64,000 nt of DNA. It comes from Formosa undariae (lineage in GTDB: Bacteria; Bacteroidota; Bacteroidia; Flavobacteriales; Flavobacteriaceae). The translations under genes and the position numbers were made by a program. The number at the start of each line of letters is the position of its first letter. The stretch's first letter is position 1. This document shows, one piece after another, positions 34,863 through 43,683 of the stretch. A model generated the notes under the pieces. That model did no database searches, was not told where the DNA came from, and worked only from the letters and a program-made list of their open reading frames with translations. The stretch lies in contig NZ_JBHMEZ010000001.1 in the NCBI RefSeq assembly GCF_042427615.1, positions 496,001 to 560,000 of the forward strand, written 5' to 3'.

Positions 34863-35744
34863 TTAAATAGATTGTAAATATTTTTTAGGTGTTGTTCCGT
34901 ACTTCTTTTTAAAGGCCGCTATAAAGTGACTTGAGGTACTATAGCCCACTTTTAACCCCACTTCGTTAACGTTTAAACCACCTGTTTCTAGAAGCTTCCT
35001 TGCTTCCTCCATTTTATAGTCGAATAAAAAGCTAAATACCGAATCTCCATAAATTTGCTTAAAACCTTCCTTCAGTTTTTTCAGAGTCAAACCTATTTCA
35101 TCTGCTAATTCTTGCAAACTTGGCGGCTCTGCCATTCTTGCAACAATAATATCTTTCGCCTTTCTAATTTTAATCACATTCGTTTCATCTACCAAAAACG
35201 GGCATTGTTCTAAATTAGTATCTTCACTTCTATTAAAATATAAACTTAATAACTCGTAAGCCTTTCCTTTAAAATATAGATTTTTAATAGACTCGTTTAG
35301 ATTGTAGTGCATCATTTGCGTGAGTACAATAGCCATAGACGGCGATATTTTGCCATCTTTATAATATTTTTTATCCTTATTATCGCTACTTAAAAAGGTA
35401 ATATAATCTGCTTCTTGAGAAAATAATCCATGAAATTCCTTGATAGAAATTAATATAGTAACCAACCAAGAATTTGGATTCACCTCTAAATGAATAGGTA
35501 AATCTTGTTGCGGGTTATACAGAAGCAATGAATTTTCTTCACTTATATTTAGTGTATAGCTGCCTTTATTAAATTTAAAAGCAGAAGCACCTTTAAGACA
35601 AAAATGAAATTGAATGATACTACTGTCGATAGCCTTCTCAATAACTTCGACTCCAAGCCCCTCATTCTGATAAGTTAACACAGAAAAACCGTGGTCAATA
35701 ACCGTTTCTTTTAAAGTTCCTACAGCGATATTTTTTCCTTCCAT
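34863..35744 (-). CDS. AraC-family transcriptional regulator
   Basis: A 293-residue regulator. The C-terminal AraC DNA-binding domain (about 190-293) has two helix-turn-helix units: PPSLQELADEIGLTLKKLKEGFKQIYG and NVNEVGLKVGYSTSSHFIAAFKKKYGTTPKKY. The N-terminal 180 residues are a beta-rich effector domain without a recognised ligand motif. I start it at the ATG at 35742-35744 rather than an upstream TTG. It is divergent from hemA (208 bases between starts) and adjacent to hemH, so it is a natural candidate regulator of heme synthesis; this is positional inference. Confidence 0.88.
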   Translation of the reverse strand: MEGKNIAVGTLKETVIDHGFSVLTYQNEGLGVEVIEKAIDSSIIQFHFCLKGASAFKFNKGSYTLNISEENSLLLYNPQQDLPIHLEVNPNSWLVTILISIKEFHGLFSQEADYITFLSSDNKDKKYYKDGKISPSMAIVLTQMMHYNLNESIKNLYFKGKAYELLSLYFNRSEDTNLEQCPFLVDETNVIKIRKAKDIIVARMAEPPSLQELADEIGLTLKKLKEGFKQIYGDSVFSFLFDYKMEEARKLLETGGLNVNEVGLKVGYSTSSHFIAAFKKKYGTTPKKYLQSI

Positions 35745-35918
35745 TTCTTTCAAAATTTATTCTGTTTTATTTAGATTCACTCTAAACTAACCACAACAAT
35801 AACGTTGTAACCCCTACAAAAGTATAACATTTAATGCATTTGAATCTAATTTTGAATCAAAAAACCCGAAACGACACTAAAAGTTCTTTCAGCGTTACTT
35901 TTTTACAATTACGCGCTA

Positions 35919-35926
35919 TACATTTG
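35919..35926 (+). promoter_or_regulatory. -7 box of the hemA operon
   Basis: TACATTTG matches TAnnTTTG, 26 bases before the hemA ATG. The -33 region is only TTA (35895-35897). The 208-base gap to the AraC-type gene would also carry any operator. Confidence 0.6.
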
Positions 35927-35952
35927 TCCTGAATTTCCAACCATTATAATAA

Positions 35953-37212
35953 ATGAATCAAAATCACGGATCTAGAGGCACTTACTTTTATGCCATTGGA
36001 TTAAGTTACAAAAAAGCAGACGCTGAGATTAGAGGACATTTTAGTCTTGATGACGCAGCAAAATTAAATCTTCTAAACCAAGCTCAGGCAAATGGTATAG
36101 AGAGCTTAATTGTGACTTCTACTTGTAACAGAACCGAGATCTATGGTTTTGCAGAACACCCTTTTCAACTTATTAAATTATTATGCGATAATACTAAAGG
36201 GACTGTAGAAGAGTTTCAAGATGTCGCATACGTTTATAAAAGTAGCGAAGCCATTTCACATATGTTTCGTGTGGGTTCTGGATTAGACAGTCAGATTCTT
36301 GGAGATTTCGAAATTATTAGTCAGTTAAAGAAAAGTGCTAGCTTATCTAAAAAGTTAGGCTTATTAAATACGTTCTTAGAGCGTTTAATTACTATGGTTA
36401 CTCAAGCGAGTAAGCGTATAAAAAACGAAACCGAAATTTCTTCGGGAGCTACATCTGTTTCTTTTGCCTCTGTTCAATATATTTTAAATAATGTAACCGA
36501 AGTTTCTAACAAAAATATTTTACTTTTCGGAACAGGTAAAATAGGTAGAAATACTTGCGAAAATCTAGTAAAGCATACTAAAAATGAGCAAATCACATTA
36601 ATTAACAGAACGAAAGATAAAGCAGAACGTATTGCTGGAAAGTTTAATCTTTTAGTTAAAGATTATTCTAATTTACAAGAAGAAATAAATAATTCTGATG
36701 TATTGGTCGTTGCAACGGGAGCACAAAATCCTACAGTAGACAAGCACTTAATACAAACTAAAAAACCGTTATTAATTTTAGATTTATCGATACCCAAAAA
36801 TGTTCATGAAAATGTTACAGAATTAGAAGGTGTTACATTAATCCATTTAGATCATTTATCTCAGATTACAGACGAAACTTTAGAAAAAAGAAAAACACAT
36901 ATTCCTGTTGCCGAAACCATAATTGAAGATGTTAAAAAGGAATTTAACAGTTGGTTAGAAACACGAAAATTTGCACCTACAATAAAAGCTTTAAAGAATA
37001 AATTATTAGACTTTAAATTGGCGGAATTAGATGTACAACGTAAAAAAATATCAGATTTTAACGAAGCACAAGCCGAATTAATTAGCAATAATATTATTCA
37101 GAAAATAACGAATCATTTTGCACATCACTTAAAAGATGAAGATTTTTCGACTAACGAAAGTCTTGAACTTATTAAAAAAGTGTTTCAGCTAGAAACATCA
37201 ACAAATGCATAA
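35953..37212 (+). CDS. hemA: Glutamyl-tRNA reductase
   Basis: A 419-residue enzyme reducing glutamyl-tRNA(Glu) to glutamate-1-semialdehyde, the committed step of the C5 heme pathway. The nucleophilic cysteine is C58 in VTSTCNRTEIYG. The GSGLDSQILGD motif and the NADPH-binding GTGKIGRNTCENL follow, and the C-terminal dimerisation helices are complete. Its stop codon overlaps the hemC start by 8 bases. It heads a long plus-strand operon. The partner aminotransferase gene (hemL) is not in this window. Confidence 0.96.
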   Translation: MNQNHGSRGTYFYAIGLSYKKADAEIRGHFSLDDAAKLNLLNQAQANGIESLIVTSTCNRTEIYGFAEHPFQLIKLLCDNTKGTVEEFQDVAYVYKSSEAISHMFRVGSGLDSQILGDFEIISQLKKSASLSKKLGLLNTFLERLITMVTQASKRIKNETEISSGATSVSFASVQYILNNVTEVSNKNILLFGTGKIGRNTCENLVKHTKNEQITLINRTKDKAERIAGKFNLLVKDYSNLQEEINNSDVLVVATGAQNPTVDKHLIQTKKPLLILDLSIPKNVHENVTELEGVTLIHLDHLSQITDETLEKRKTHIPVAETIIEDVKKEFNSWLETRKFAPTIKALKNKLLDFKLAELDVQRKKISDFNEAQAELISNNIIQKITNHFAHHLKDEDFSTNESLELIKKVFQLETSTNA

Positions 37213-38119
37213 AACTATTCGCATTGGCACAAGAGACAGTAAACTGGCTCTTTGGCAAGCACACACTGTTCAAAAACGTCTTGAAGATTTAGGATATACT
37301 ACAGAAATTGTTGCTGTAAAATCTACGGGCGATCTTATTCTAGACAAACCGTTATACGAATTAGGAATAACTGGTATTTTTACTAAAACTTTAGATGTTG
37401 CCATGTTAAATGGAACTGTAGATATTGCAGTACACTCCATGAAAGACGTGCCAACCTTATTACCACAAGGCATTGTACAAACGGCTGTTTTAGAACGCGC
37501 CAATGTAAACGATATTCTAGTACATAAAGGTTTAGATTTTCTAAACAGTGAAGGAACTATTGCCACTGGAAGCTTAAGAAGAAAGGCACAATGGCTTAAT
37601 AAATATCCAAAGCATGCTGTAGTAGATTTAAGAGGAAATGTAATTACACGACTTCAAAAATTAGTAGACAATACATGGAATGCCGCTGTATTTGCTAAGG
37701 CAGGTTTAGAGCGTATAAATGTACTGCCAGAACACTATATCGAACTCGATTGGATGATACCTGCTCCGGCACAAGGCGCTATGGTTGTTGTAACTTTAGA
37801 GAAGGATAAAGATATTACAGAAGCTGTTGCTAAATTAAACGACACACCCACAGATATTTGCACACATGTAGAACGTGAATTTTTACGTATATTAGAAGCT
37901 GGCTGTACAGCACCAATTGGCGGCATTGCAACTATTACTGATGATACTATTGCTTTTACAGGTATTTTACTCGCTTTAGATGGAAGTAAAAAACTGAGCA
38001 TAACAAAAACCGACACCCTTTCAAATTATAAAGGATTTGGAAAACGTTGCGCTTTAGAGATTATAGAAAATGGCGGAAAAGAATTGATGGATTCAATTAA
38101 AAAGGAAATGAATTCATAA
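37205..38119 (+). CDS. hemC: Hydroxymethylbilane synthase (porphobilinogen deaminase)
   Basis: A 304-residue deaminase polymerising four porphobilinogens. It shows IRIGTRDSKLALWQA at the start, the catalytic D81 in VHSMKD, the arginine-rich GSLRRKAQW, and the dipyrromethane cofactor cysteine C234 in LEAGCTAPIGG. Full length. It overlaps hemA by 8 bases. The next gene is trkH, 16 bases later, rather than hemD. Confidence 0.96.
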   Translation: MHKTIRIGTRDSKLALWQAHTVQKRLEDLGYTTEIVAVKSTGDLILDKPLYELGITGIFTKTLDVAMLNGTVDIAVHSMKDVPTLLPQGIVQTAVLERANVNDILVHKGLDFLNSEGTIATGSLRRKAQWLNKYPKHAVVDLRGNVITRLQKLVDNTWNAAVFAKAGLERINVLPEHYIELDWMIPAPAQGAMVVVTLEKDKDITEAVAKLNDTPTDICTHVEREFLRILEAGCTAPIGGIATITDDTIAFTGILLALDGSKKLSITKTDTLSNYKGFGKRCALEIIENGGKELMDSIKKEMNS

Positions 38120-38135
38120 AAAAACTCAAAAAATA

Positions 38136-39878
38136 ATGAAGATTAAAACGTTGCTAAATCTATATCGTTTTACAGATATTCTCATTTTATTTTTTTTAAT
38201 TTTCGATTTTGGATTCAGTGTAACCGAAGAATACAAGCCATTTAGAATCCCTATTTACGCTACCATTACATCACTTATAATTACCTTTAATTTTATTAAG
38301 CTTTTTCGTTATTCTAAAAGTGATCCCATTAGGAAAACAGTTAGATTTAACATTGGCATATTAGTGACTACACTTGTCGCTGCATTTACAGTATATTACT
38401 TAAACAGTCATTTACCACCTGTAGAGCAGCTTATGAGACCCAAAATTATCTTTGAGTTGGGCCTGTTCTTTTATCTTTTAATGCGCTTAACATTTTTTAT
38501 AAAATACATTTATAAAATCTATTTTAACCCCGCAATTTTATTTGTTGGGAGTTTTTTTATTTTAGTCCTTATCGGTGCATTACTACTTATGCTTCCTAAT
38601 GTTACCGTTAACGGAATATCCTTTATAGACGCCTTATTCACCTCTACAAGTGCAATTTGTGTTACGGGTCTGGCAGTTCTAGATACAGGTAAAGATTTCA
38701 CTCAATTAGGACAAACAGTAATCATTATTTTAATTCAAATTGGAGGATTAGGAATATTAACGTTCACCTCGTTTTTCGCTTATTTCTTCAAGGAGAACTC
38801 TTCTTTTAGAGAAGGCATGTATATGAAAGATTATACATCTACAGAAAATTTACAGGACGTGTTTAGAATTGGAGCGCAAATTGTAGGATTCACTTTAGGA
38901 ATAGAACTTCTAGGCGCCATATTTATTTATATGTCTATTGACACTATAAGCACGATTGATAATAAAGTGTTTTTCTCTATTTTTCATTCTATTTCTGCTT
39001 TTTGTAATGCGGGATTCTCGACCTCATCGGCAAGTTTTTATGAGCCTACACTGCGTTACGATTATTCGTTACAATGGGTACTTATGCTACTTATAATTAT
39101 TGGCGGTATAGGTTACAGTTTCATATTTAATTCGTTCTCGTATTTAAAACGAAGATTTTTAAATCTATTCAGAACCAAAAATAAAGTATCTACAACAGTA
39201 CGTGTAATTACTTTAAACTCTAAAATAACACTTGTAACAACCAGCATATTATTAGCCGTTGGATTTATATTTTTCTATTTTGCTGAAGCGAATTATAGTT
39301 TACAAGATCACGATTCTGTTTTTGGAAAAATCACAACCGCAATGTTCTCTTCGGTAACACCTAGAACCGCTGGTTTTAACACTGTAGATTACGCTCATGT
39401 TGCAACACCATCCTTATTAGTCGTAATATTCTTAATGTGGATTGGAGCATCTCCTGGGTCTACTGGTGGTGGGATAAAAACCAGTACGTTTGCAATTGCA
39501 ACCCTAAATATATTTGCAACAGCAAGAGGTAAAAAACGTATAGAAATTAACACAAGAGAAATTTCTAGTAATACCGTAAACCGTGCATTTTCTATTATTT
39601 CTATCTCTTTAATAACCATAGGAACAGCCATACTATTACTCTTGTTTTTTGAACCAGAAAAAGATTTATTAGCCATCGCTTTCGAGTGTTTTTCTGCCTA
39701 TAGTACGTCAGGATTAAGTATAAACCTCACACCTACCTTAAGCGATCCTAGCAAATATGTGCTTATTGCGACTATGTTTGTTGGACGAATAGGATTATTA
39801 AACTTGCTCTTTGGAATGTTAGGACAAGTAGAACAAAAATTTTATCAATATCCACAAGAAAATATTTTAATCAACTAA
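38136..39878 (+). CDS. TrkH/KtrB-family potassium uptake channel subunit
   Basis: A 580-residue membrane protein with four M1-pore-M2 repeats. The selectivity loops are visible: TSAICVTGLAVLD, SISAFCNAGFSTS, SSVTPRTAGFNTVD and FSAYSTSGLSINL, each centred on a conserved Gly. The N-terminal extension (about 1-130) adds several helices. It imports K+ together with the nucleotide-gated regulator encoded immediately downstream. It is inserted between hemC and hemD in the heme operon, an arrangement with no obvious metabolic reason. Confidence 0.93.
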   Translation: MKIKTLLNLYRFTDILILFFLIFDFGFSVTEEYKPFRIPIYATITSLIITFNFIKLFRYSKSDPIRKTVRFNIGILVTTLVAAFTVYYLNSHLPPVEQLMRPKIIFELGLFFYLLMRLTFFIKYIYKIYFNPAILFVGSFFILVLIGALLLMLPNVTVNGISFIDALFTSTSAICVTGLAVLDTGKDFTQLGQTVIIILIQIGGLGILTFTSFFAYFFKENSSFREGMYMKDYTSTENLQDVFRIGAQIVGFTLGIELLGAIFIYMSIDTISTIDNKVFFSIFHSISAFCNAGFSTSSASFYEPTLRYDYSLQWVLMLLIIIGGIGYSFIFNSFSYLKRRFLNLFRTKNKVSTTVRVITLNSKITLVTTSILLAVGFIFFYFAEANYSLQDHDSVFGKITTAMFSSVTPRTAGFNTVDYAHVATPSLLVVIFLMWIGASPGSTGGGIKTSTFAIATLNIFATARGKKRIEINTREISSNTVNRAFSIISISLITIGTAILLLLFFEPEKDLLAIAFECFSAYSTSGLSINLTPTLSDPSKYVLIATMFVGRIGLLNLLFGMLGQVEQKFYQYPQENILIN

Positions 39879-39889
39879 GATATAATTAA

Positions 39890-40576
39890 ATGAAAATCAT
39901 CATTTTTGGTCTCGGAAATTTCGGAATGTCTCTAGCTCTTAGCCTTACAGAAACAGGTAATGAGGTTGTTGGAATTGACAAAAACATGGACAAAGTAAAT
40001 ATTGTAAAAGATAAAATTGCCCACAGTATTTGTTTAGATTCTACCAACGAATTAGCCTATCAAGCGCTTCCTATAAAACAAACAGATATTGCCGTTGTTG
40101 CTATTGGAGAAAACGAAGGTGCCGCAATTATTACCACTGCAATTCTAAAAAAAATAACAACCGCCAAGGTTATTAGTCGTTCGTTGTCACCTATTCACGA
40201 CACCGTGTTACAAGCCATGGGTATTACCTCTATAGTGCACCCGGAACAAGAAGCCGCTCTTAAATTAACCAATAAAATTAATCTTAAAAACATAGTTGAT
40301 AGTTTTAAAATTGACGAAAAATATTCTATTTCAGAAATTAAAACGCCTACCGAATTTGTCGGAAAATCTATTTCAGATTTAGCGATTAGAACAAAACACA
40401 AACTTAACATTGTAACTATTCTTAGAAAAAAAGAAAAAGTAAATGTTATCGGAAATAAAACTGTAATTAAAGAAGTTATCGGAATACCTGGTGCAGACAC
40501 TATAATCCAAGAGAATGATATTTTGGTTGTATTTGGTTCAGATGACGACATTTCTAAAATTTGCCACAAAAATTAA
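39890..40576 (+). CDS. TrkA/KtrA-family potassium channel regulatory protein
   Basis: A 228-residue protein with one RCK module. The N-terminal Rossmann nucleotide-binding part begins IIIFGLGNFGMSLALSL and has Asp after the second strand. The C-terminal TrkA-C domain (about 140-225) has the pattern EFVGKSISDLAIRTKHKLNIV and ENDILVVFGSDDDI. One RCK unit rather than two makes it KtrA-like, gating the neighbouring TrkH-type channel. It starts 11 bases after the channel gene and ends 2 bases before hemD. Confidence 0.93.
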   Translation: MKIIIFGLGNFGMSLALSLTETGNEVVGIDKNMDKVNIVKDKIAHSICLDSTNELAYQALPIKQTDIAVVAIGENEGAAIITTAILKKITTAKVISRSLSPIHDTVLQAMGITSIVHPEQEAALKLTNKINLKNIVDSFKIDEKYSISEIKTPTEFVGKSISDLAIRTKHKLNIVTILRKKEKVNVIGNKTVIKEVIGIPGADTIIQENDILVVFGSDDDISKICHKN

Positions 40577-40578
40577 CA

Positions 40579-41235
40579 ATGCCAATTAAATCAATCTTAT
40601 CAACCAAAACGCTTCATAAAGATTATAAAGCGATACTTACTAAGGCTAACATTCCAGTTACAGAATATGACGCGATTACTATTGATTACGTTGATTTTGA
40701 TTCTGAGATGATAGTTGAAAATGCAATAATTACAAGTCAGAATGCGGCTAAAGCCGTTATCGATAATAAAGTAGTTATAAGAAACTGCTTTTGCGTTGGC
40801 GAAAAAACTATGGCGTTTTTAGAAGAACATGGTCAAAATGTGTCTAAAATGAAGTTATATGCCGTAGATTTAGCCAATTATATTGTAAAATATCATAAAA
40901 ACGATATGTTTACTTTTTTCTGTGGAAATCTAAGACAAGACGCGCTTCCGGATGCTTTATTAAAAAGTAATATCGGGTTAAAAGAAATCATTGTTTATAA
41001 TACAACGCCCACGCCTCAAAAAATTGAAGGTGACTTTGATGCCATTTTATTTTATAGTCCGAGTGGCGTTTCGAGTTACCTAGCAGAAAACAGCATTACT
41101 AATCAAGTTATTTTCTGCATCGGGACTACCACCGCTTCAGCCATACAAGAACATACTAAAAACATAGTAATACCTTCGAGTCCTACTATAGAAAACTTAC
41201 TACAAGCCGTAGTTAAATACTCAAAAAAATCATGA
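40579..41235 (+). CDS. hemD: Uroporphyrinogen-III synthase
   Basis: A 218-residue HemD. The family is poorly conserved, but the two-lobed pattern is visible: ITSQNAAKAVID, CVGEKTMAFLEEHG, FFCGNLRQDALPD, VYNTTPTPQKI, LFYSPSGVSSYL and FCIGTTTASAIQEHT. It closes hydroxymethylbilane with inversion of ring D. I start it at the ATG at 40579, right after the trkA-like stop; an upstream in-frame TTG overlapping that gene is possible. Its stop overlaps the hemE start by 4 bases. Confidence 0.9.
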   Translation: MPIKSILSTKTLHKDYKAILTKANIPVTEYDAITIDYVDFDSEMIVENAIITSQNAAKAVIDNKVVIRNCFCVGEKTMAFLEEHGQNVSKMKLYAVDLANYIVKYHKNDMFTFFCGNLRQDALPDALLKSNIGLKEIIVYNTTPTPQKIEGDFDAILFYSPSGVSSYLAENSITNQVIFCIGTTTASAIQEHTKNIVIPSSPTIENLLQAVVKYSKKS

Positions 41236-42257
41236 TTAAAAACGATTTATACCTAAGAGCATTAAAAGGAGAAACTGTAGAACGTCCTCCAGTTTGGATG
41301 ATGCGTCAAGCCGGACGTTACCTTCCAGAATTTATTGCTATCCGTGAAAAATACGATTTCTTTACCCGTTGTCGCACACCAGAATTAGCGAGTGAAATCA
41401 CAGTACAACCTATCCGTCGATACGGAATGGATGCAGCCATTTTATTTAGCGACATTTTAGTGATTCCGCAGGCCATGAATATTGAGGTAGAAATGAAACC
41501 TAATTTCGGACCATACCTACCAAATCCAGTTCGCGATCAAAGAGGTGTAGATAACGTGATTGTTCCCGATGTAAATATCGAGTTAGATTACGTCATGCAA
41601 GCCATTAAAGCCACAAAAGAATTACTGAATAACGACATCCCATTAATTGGTTTCGCAGGTTCTCCGTGGACTATTTTATGTTACGTTGTGCAAGGGCAAG
41701 GCAGTAAAAATTTCGATAAAGCGAAAGAATTTTGTTTTACAAATCCGATGGCTGCTCATCAATTACTTCAGAAAATAACAGATACAACTATTGCTTATTT
41801 AAAAGCCAAAGTCATCGCTGGAGTAGATGCTGTTCAGATTTTCGATTCTTGGGGAGGTATGTTAGCTCCAAACGATTATAAAGAATTCTCTTGGCAGTAT
41901 ATCGACCAAATTATCGAAGCTTTAAAAGACGATGCTCCTGTAATCGCTTTTGGAAAAGGATGTTGGTTCGCACTTGGTGATATGGCTAAAAGTAACGCAG
42001 CTGCATTAGGAATTGACTGGACATGTTCTCCGCAGAATGCACGTTATTTATCTGGAGGAAACATTACGCTTCAGGGGAATTTTGACCCTTCTAGATTACT
42101 TTCTCCACCTTCAGAAATTAAGAAAATGGTACACCAAATGATTAACGAATTTGGTAAAGACAAATACATTGTAAACCTAGGTCACGGTATCTTACCTAAC
42201 ATCCCGTTAGATAACGCCAAAGCCTTTATAGATGCGGTTAAAGAATACAAACAATAA
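41232..42257 (+). CDS. hemE: Uroporphyrinogen decarboxylase
   Basis: A 341-residue enzyme converting uroporphyrinogen III to coproporphyrinogen III. The signature RPPVWMMRQAGRYLPEF at about residues 18-34 contains the substrate-binding arginines, and the AAILFSDILVIPQAM and GFAGSPWTILCYVVQG segments are canonical. The C-terminal VNLGHGILPNIP is conserved. It overlaps hemD by 4 bases and abuts the GNAT gene directly. Confidence 0.97.
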   Translation: MIKNDLYLRALKGETVERPPVWMMRQAGRYLPEFIAIREKYDFFTRCRTPELASEITVQPIRRYGMDAAILFSDILVIPQAMNIEVEMKPNFGPYLPNPVRDQRGVDNVIVPDVNIELDYVMQAIKATKELLNNDIPLIGFAGSPWTILCYVVQGQGSKNFDKAKEFCFTNPMAAHQLLQKITDTTIAYLKAKVIAGVDAVQIFDSWGGMLAPNDYKEFSWQYIDQIIEALKDDAPVIAFGKGCWFALGDMAKSNAAALGIDWTCSPQNARYLSGGNITLQGNFDPSRLLSPPSEIKKMVHQMINEFGKDKYIVNLGHGILPNIPLDNAKAFIDAVKEYKQ

Positions 42258-42791
42258 ATGATTAACAATTCGTTTTACATTTCCAAAATAGAGCAAACTG
42301 ATGCATCTCTGCTTCATAAGTTTATGATGGCTAATGTAAAACGATTTGTAACTTATTTACCCTACACTCTTGCGAAGAATTTAAAGGTTGAAGCATCTAA
42401 AGCATACATCATTGCGCAAGAGCAAAAAAGAGAACATAAACACGAATATACGTTTACCCTAAAAGACTCGTCCTCGAATATTATCTTCGGACTTATTATT
42501 TTAAAAGATATAGACTGGAAAAATAGCACAGGTGAATTCGCCTACTGTATCGATGGAAGTAAAGAAAACAAAGGTTTTATGTCTTCGGCTATTGCCCAGT
42601 GTTCTGATTATGCTTTTAAAACTTTACAATTAAAAACACTTCATATTATATCGCATAAAACCAACATTTCGAGCATAAAAGTGGCTATAAATGCAGGTTT
42701 TATTTGGACTAAAACATTGAAGAACGAATACGCGCCTCCAAACGCACCAACCCAAGACATGGAGTTATATGAATTACAACATGAAAGATAA
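42258..42791 (+). CDS. GNAT-family N-acetyltransferase (RimJ/RimL-like)
   Basis: A 177-residue acetyltransferase-like protein starting at the base after the hemE stop. It shows the GNAT strand-helix core: IFGLIILKDIDWKNSTGEFAYCIDG, KGFMSSAIAQCSDYAF (acetyl-CoA loop, atypical in lacking a strict QGxGxG/A) and LKTLHIISHKTNISSIKVAINAGF. This pattern resembles the ribosomal-protein/aminoacyl acetyltransferases. The acceptor substrate is unknown. It overlaps hemF by 23 bases if hemF starts at 42769. Confidence 0.8.
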   Translation: MINNSFYISKIEQTDASLLHKFMMANVKRFVTYLPYTLAKNLKVEASKAYIIAQEQKREHKHEYTFTLKDSSSNIIFGLIILKDIDWKNSTGEFAYCIDGSKENKGFMSSAIAQCSDYAFKTLQLKTLHIISHKTNISSIKVAINAGFIWTKTLKNEYAPPNAPTQDMELYELQHER

Positions 42792-43683
42792 ATTTTACGC
42801 ATACATTTTAGAGTTGCAAGAGACCATTACATCTGCTTTAGAAACAGTAGATGGAACGGTTAAATTTAAAGAAGATATTTGGGTACGTCCAGAAGGTGGT
42901 GGCGGTCGCACACGTGTTATCGAAAATGGCGCCGTTTTCGAAAAAGGTGGTGTGAATATTTCTGGAGTTCATGGCGAACTTCCTGAAAGTATGCAAAACT
43001 ATTTTGGGGTAAAAGATGCTAATTTCTTTGCCTGTGGTTTGAGTCTTGTATTACATCCTAAAAACCCAATGGTGCCTACTGTACATGCCAATTGGCGTTA
43101 TTTTGAGATGTATGATAAAGAAGGACACATTGTAGACCAATGGTTTGGTGGCGGACAAGATTTAACGCCTTATTATTTATTCGAAGACGATGCGATTCAT
43201 TTTCATTCGGTTTGTAAATCGGCTTGCGACAAACATGATGCCGACTTTTATAAAACCTACAAAGAAAAGTGTGATAAATACTTCTGGAATGCACACAGAA
43301 ATGAAGCTAGAGGATTAGGTGGTTTATTTTTCGATTATTGTAAAGCTAATGAATCCATGAGTATGGAAGATTGGTACAACTTCACTACTGAGGTTGGGAA
43401 TAGTTTTCTAGAAAGTTACGTCCCTATAGTTGAAAAACGTAAAAACTTAGCCTTTACCGAGGCACAAAAAAACTGGCAAGAAATCCGTCGTGGTCGCTAT
43501 GTCGAATTTAATTTAGTACACGATAAAGGCACCTTATTCGGACTTAAAACAAACGGCCGAATAGAAAGTATTTTAATGAGTTTACCACCTCATGTACAAT
43601 GGGTTTACGATCATAAAATAGAAGCGAATAGTCCAGAAGAGAAACTTGTACAGGTTTTACAACATCCGAAGGCATGGCTTTAA
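42769..43683 (+). CDS. hemF: Oxygen-dependent coproporphyrinogen III oxidase
   Basis: A 304-residue HemF, converting coproporphyrinogen III to protoporphyrinogen IX with O2. It has GGGGRTRVIENGAVFEKGGVN, VPTVHANWRYFEM with the conserved His, and the signature GGGQDLTPYYLFEDD, followed by NFTTEVGNSFLESYVPIV. The start could be 42769 or 42781 (second Met, MKDKFYAYI); the latter shortens the overlap with the GNAT gene. Presence of HemF fits aerobic life. Confidence 0.95.
   Translation: MNYNMKDKFYAYILELQETITSALETVDGTVKFKEDIWVRPEGGGGRTRVIENGAVFEKGGVNISGVHGELPESMQNYFGVKDANFFACGLSLVLHPKNPMVPTVHANWRYFEMYDKEGHIVDQWFGGGQDLTPYYLFEDDAIHFHSVCKSACDKHDADFYKTYKEKCDKYFWNAHRNEARGLGGLFFDYCKANESMSMEDWYNFTTEVGNSFLESYVPIVEKRKNLAFTEAQKNWQEIRRGRYVEFNLVHDKGTLFGLKTNGRIESILMSLPPHVQWVYDHKIEANSPEEKLVQVLQHPKAWL

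Noticed and set aside
40195..40569. 124-codon minus-strand frame opposite the trkA-like gene
   Set aside because: Antisense shadow of a gene with clear RCK motifs; no promoter or start signal.
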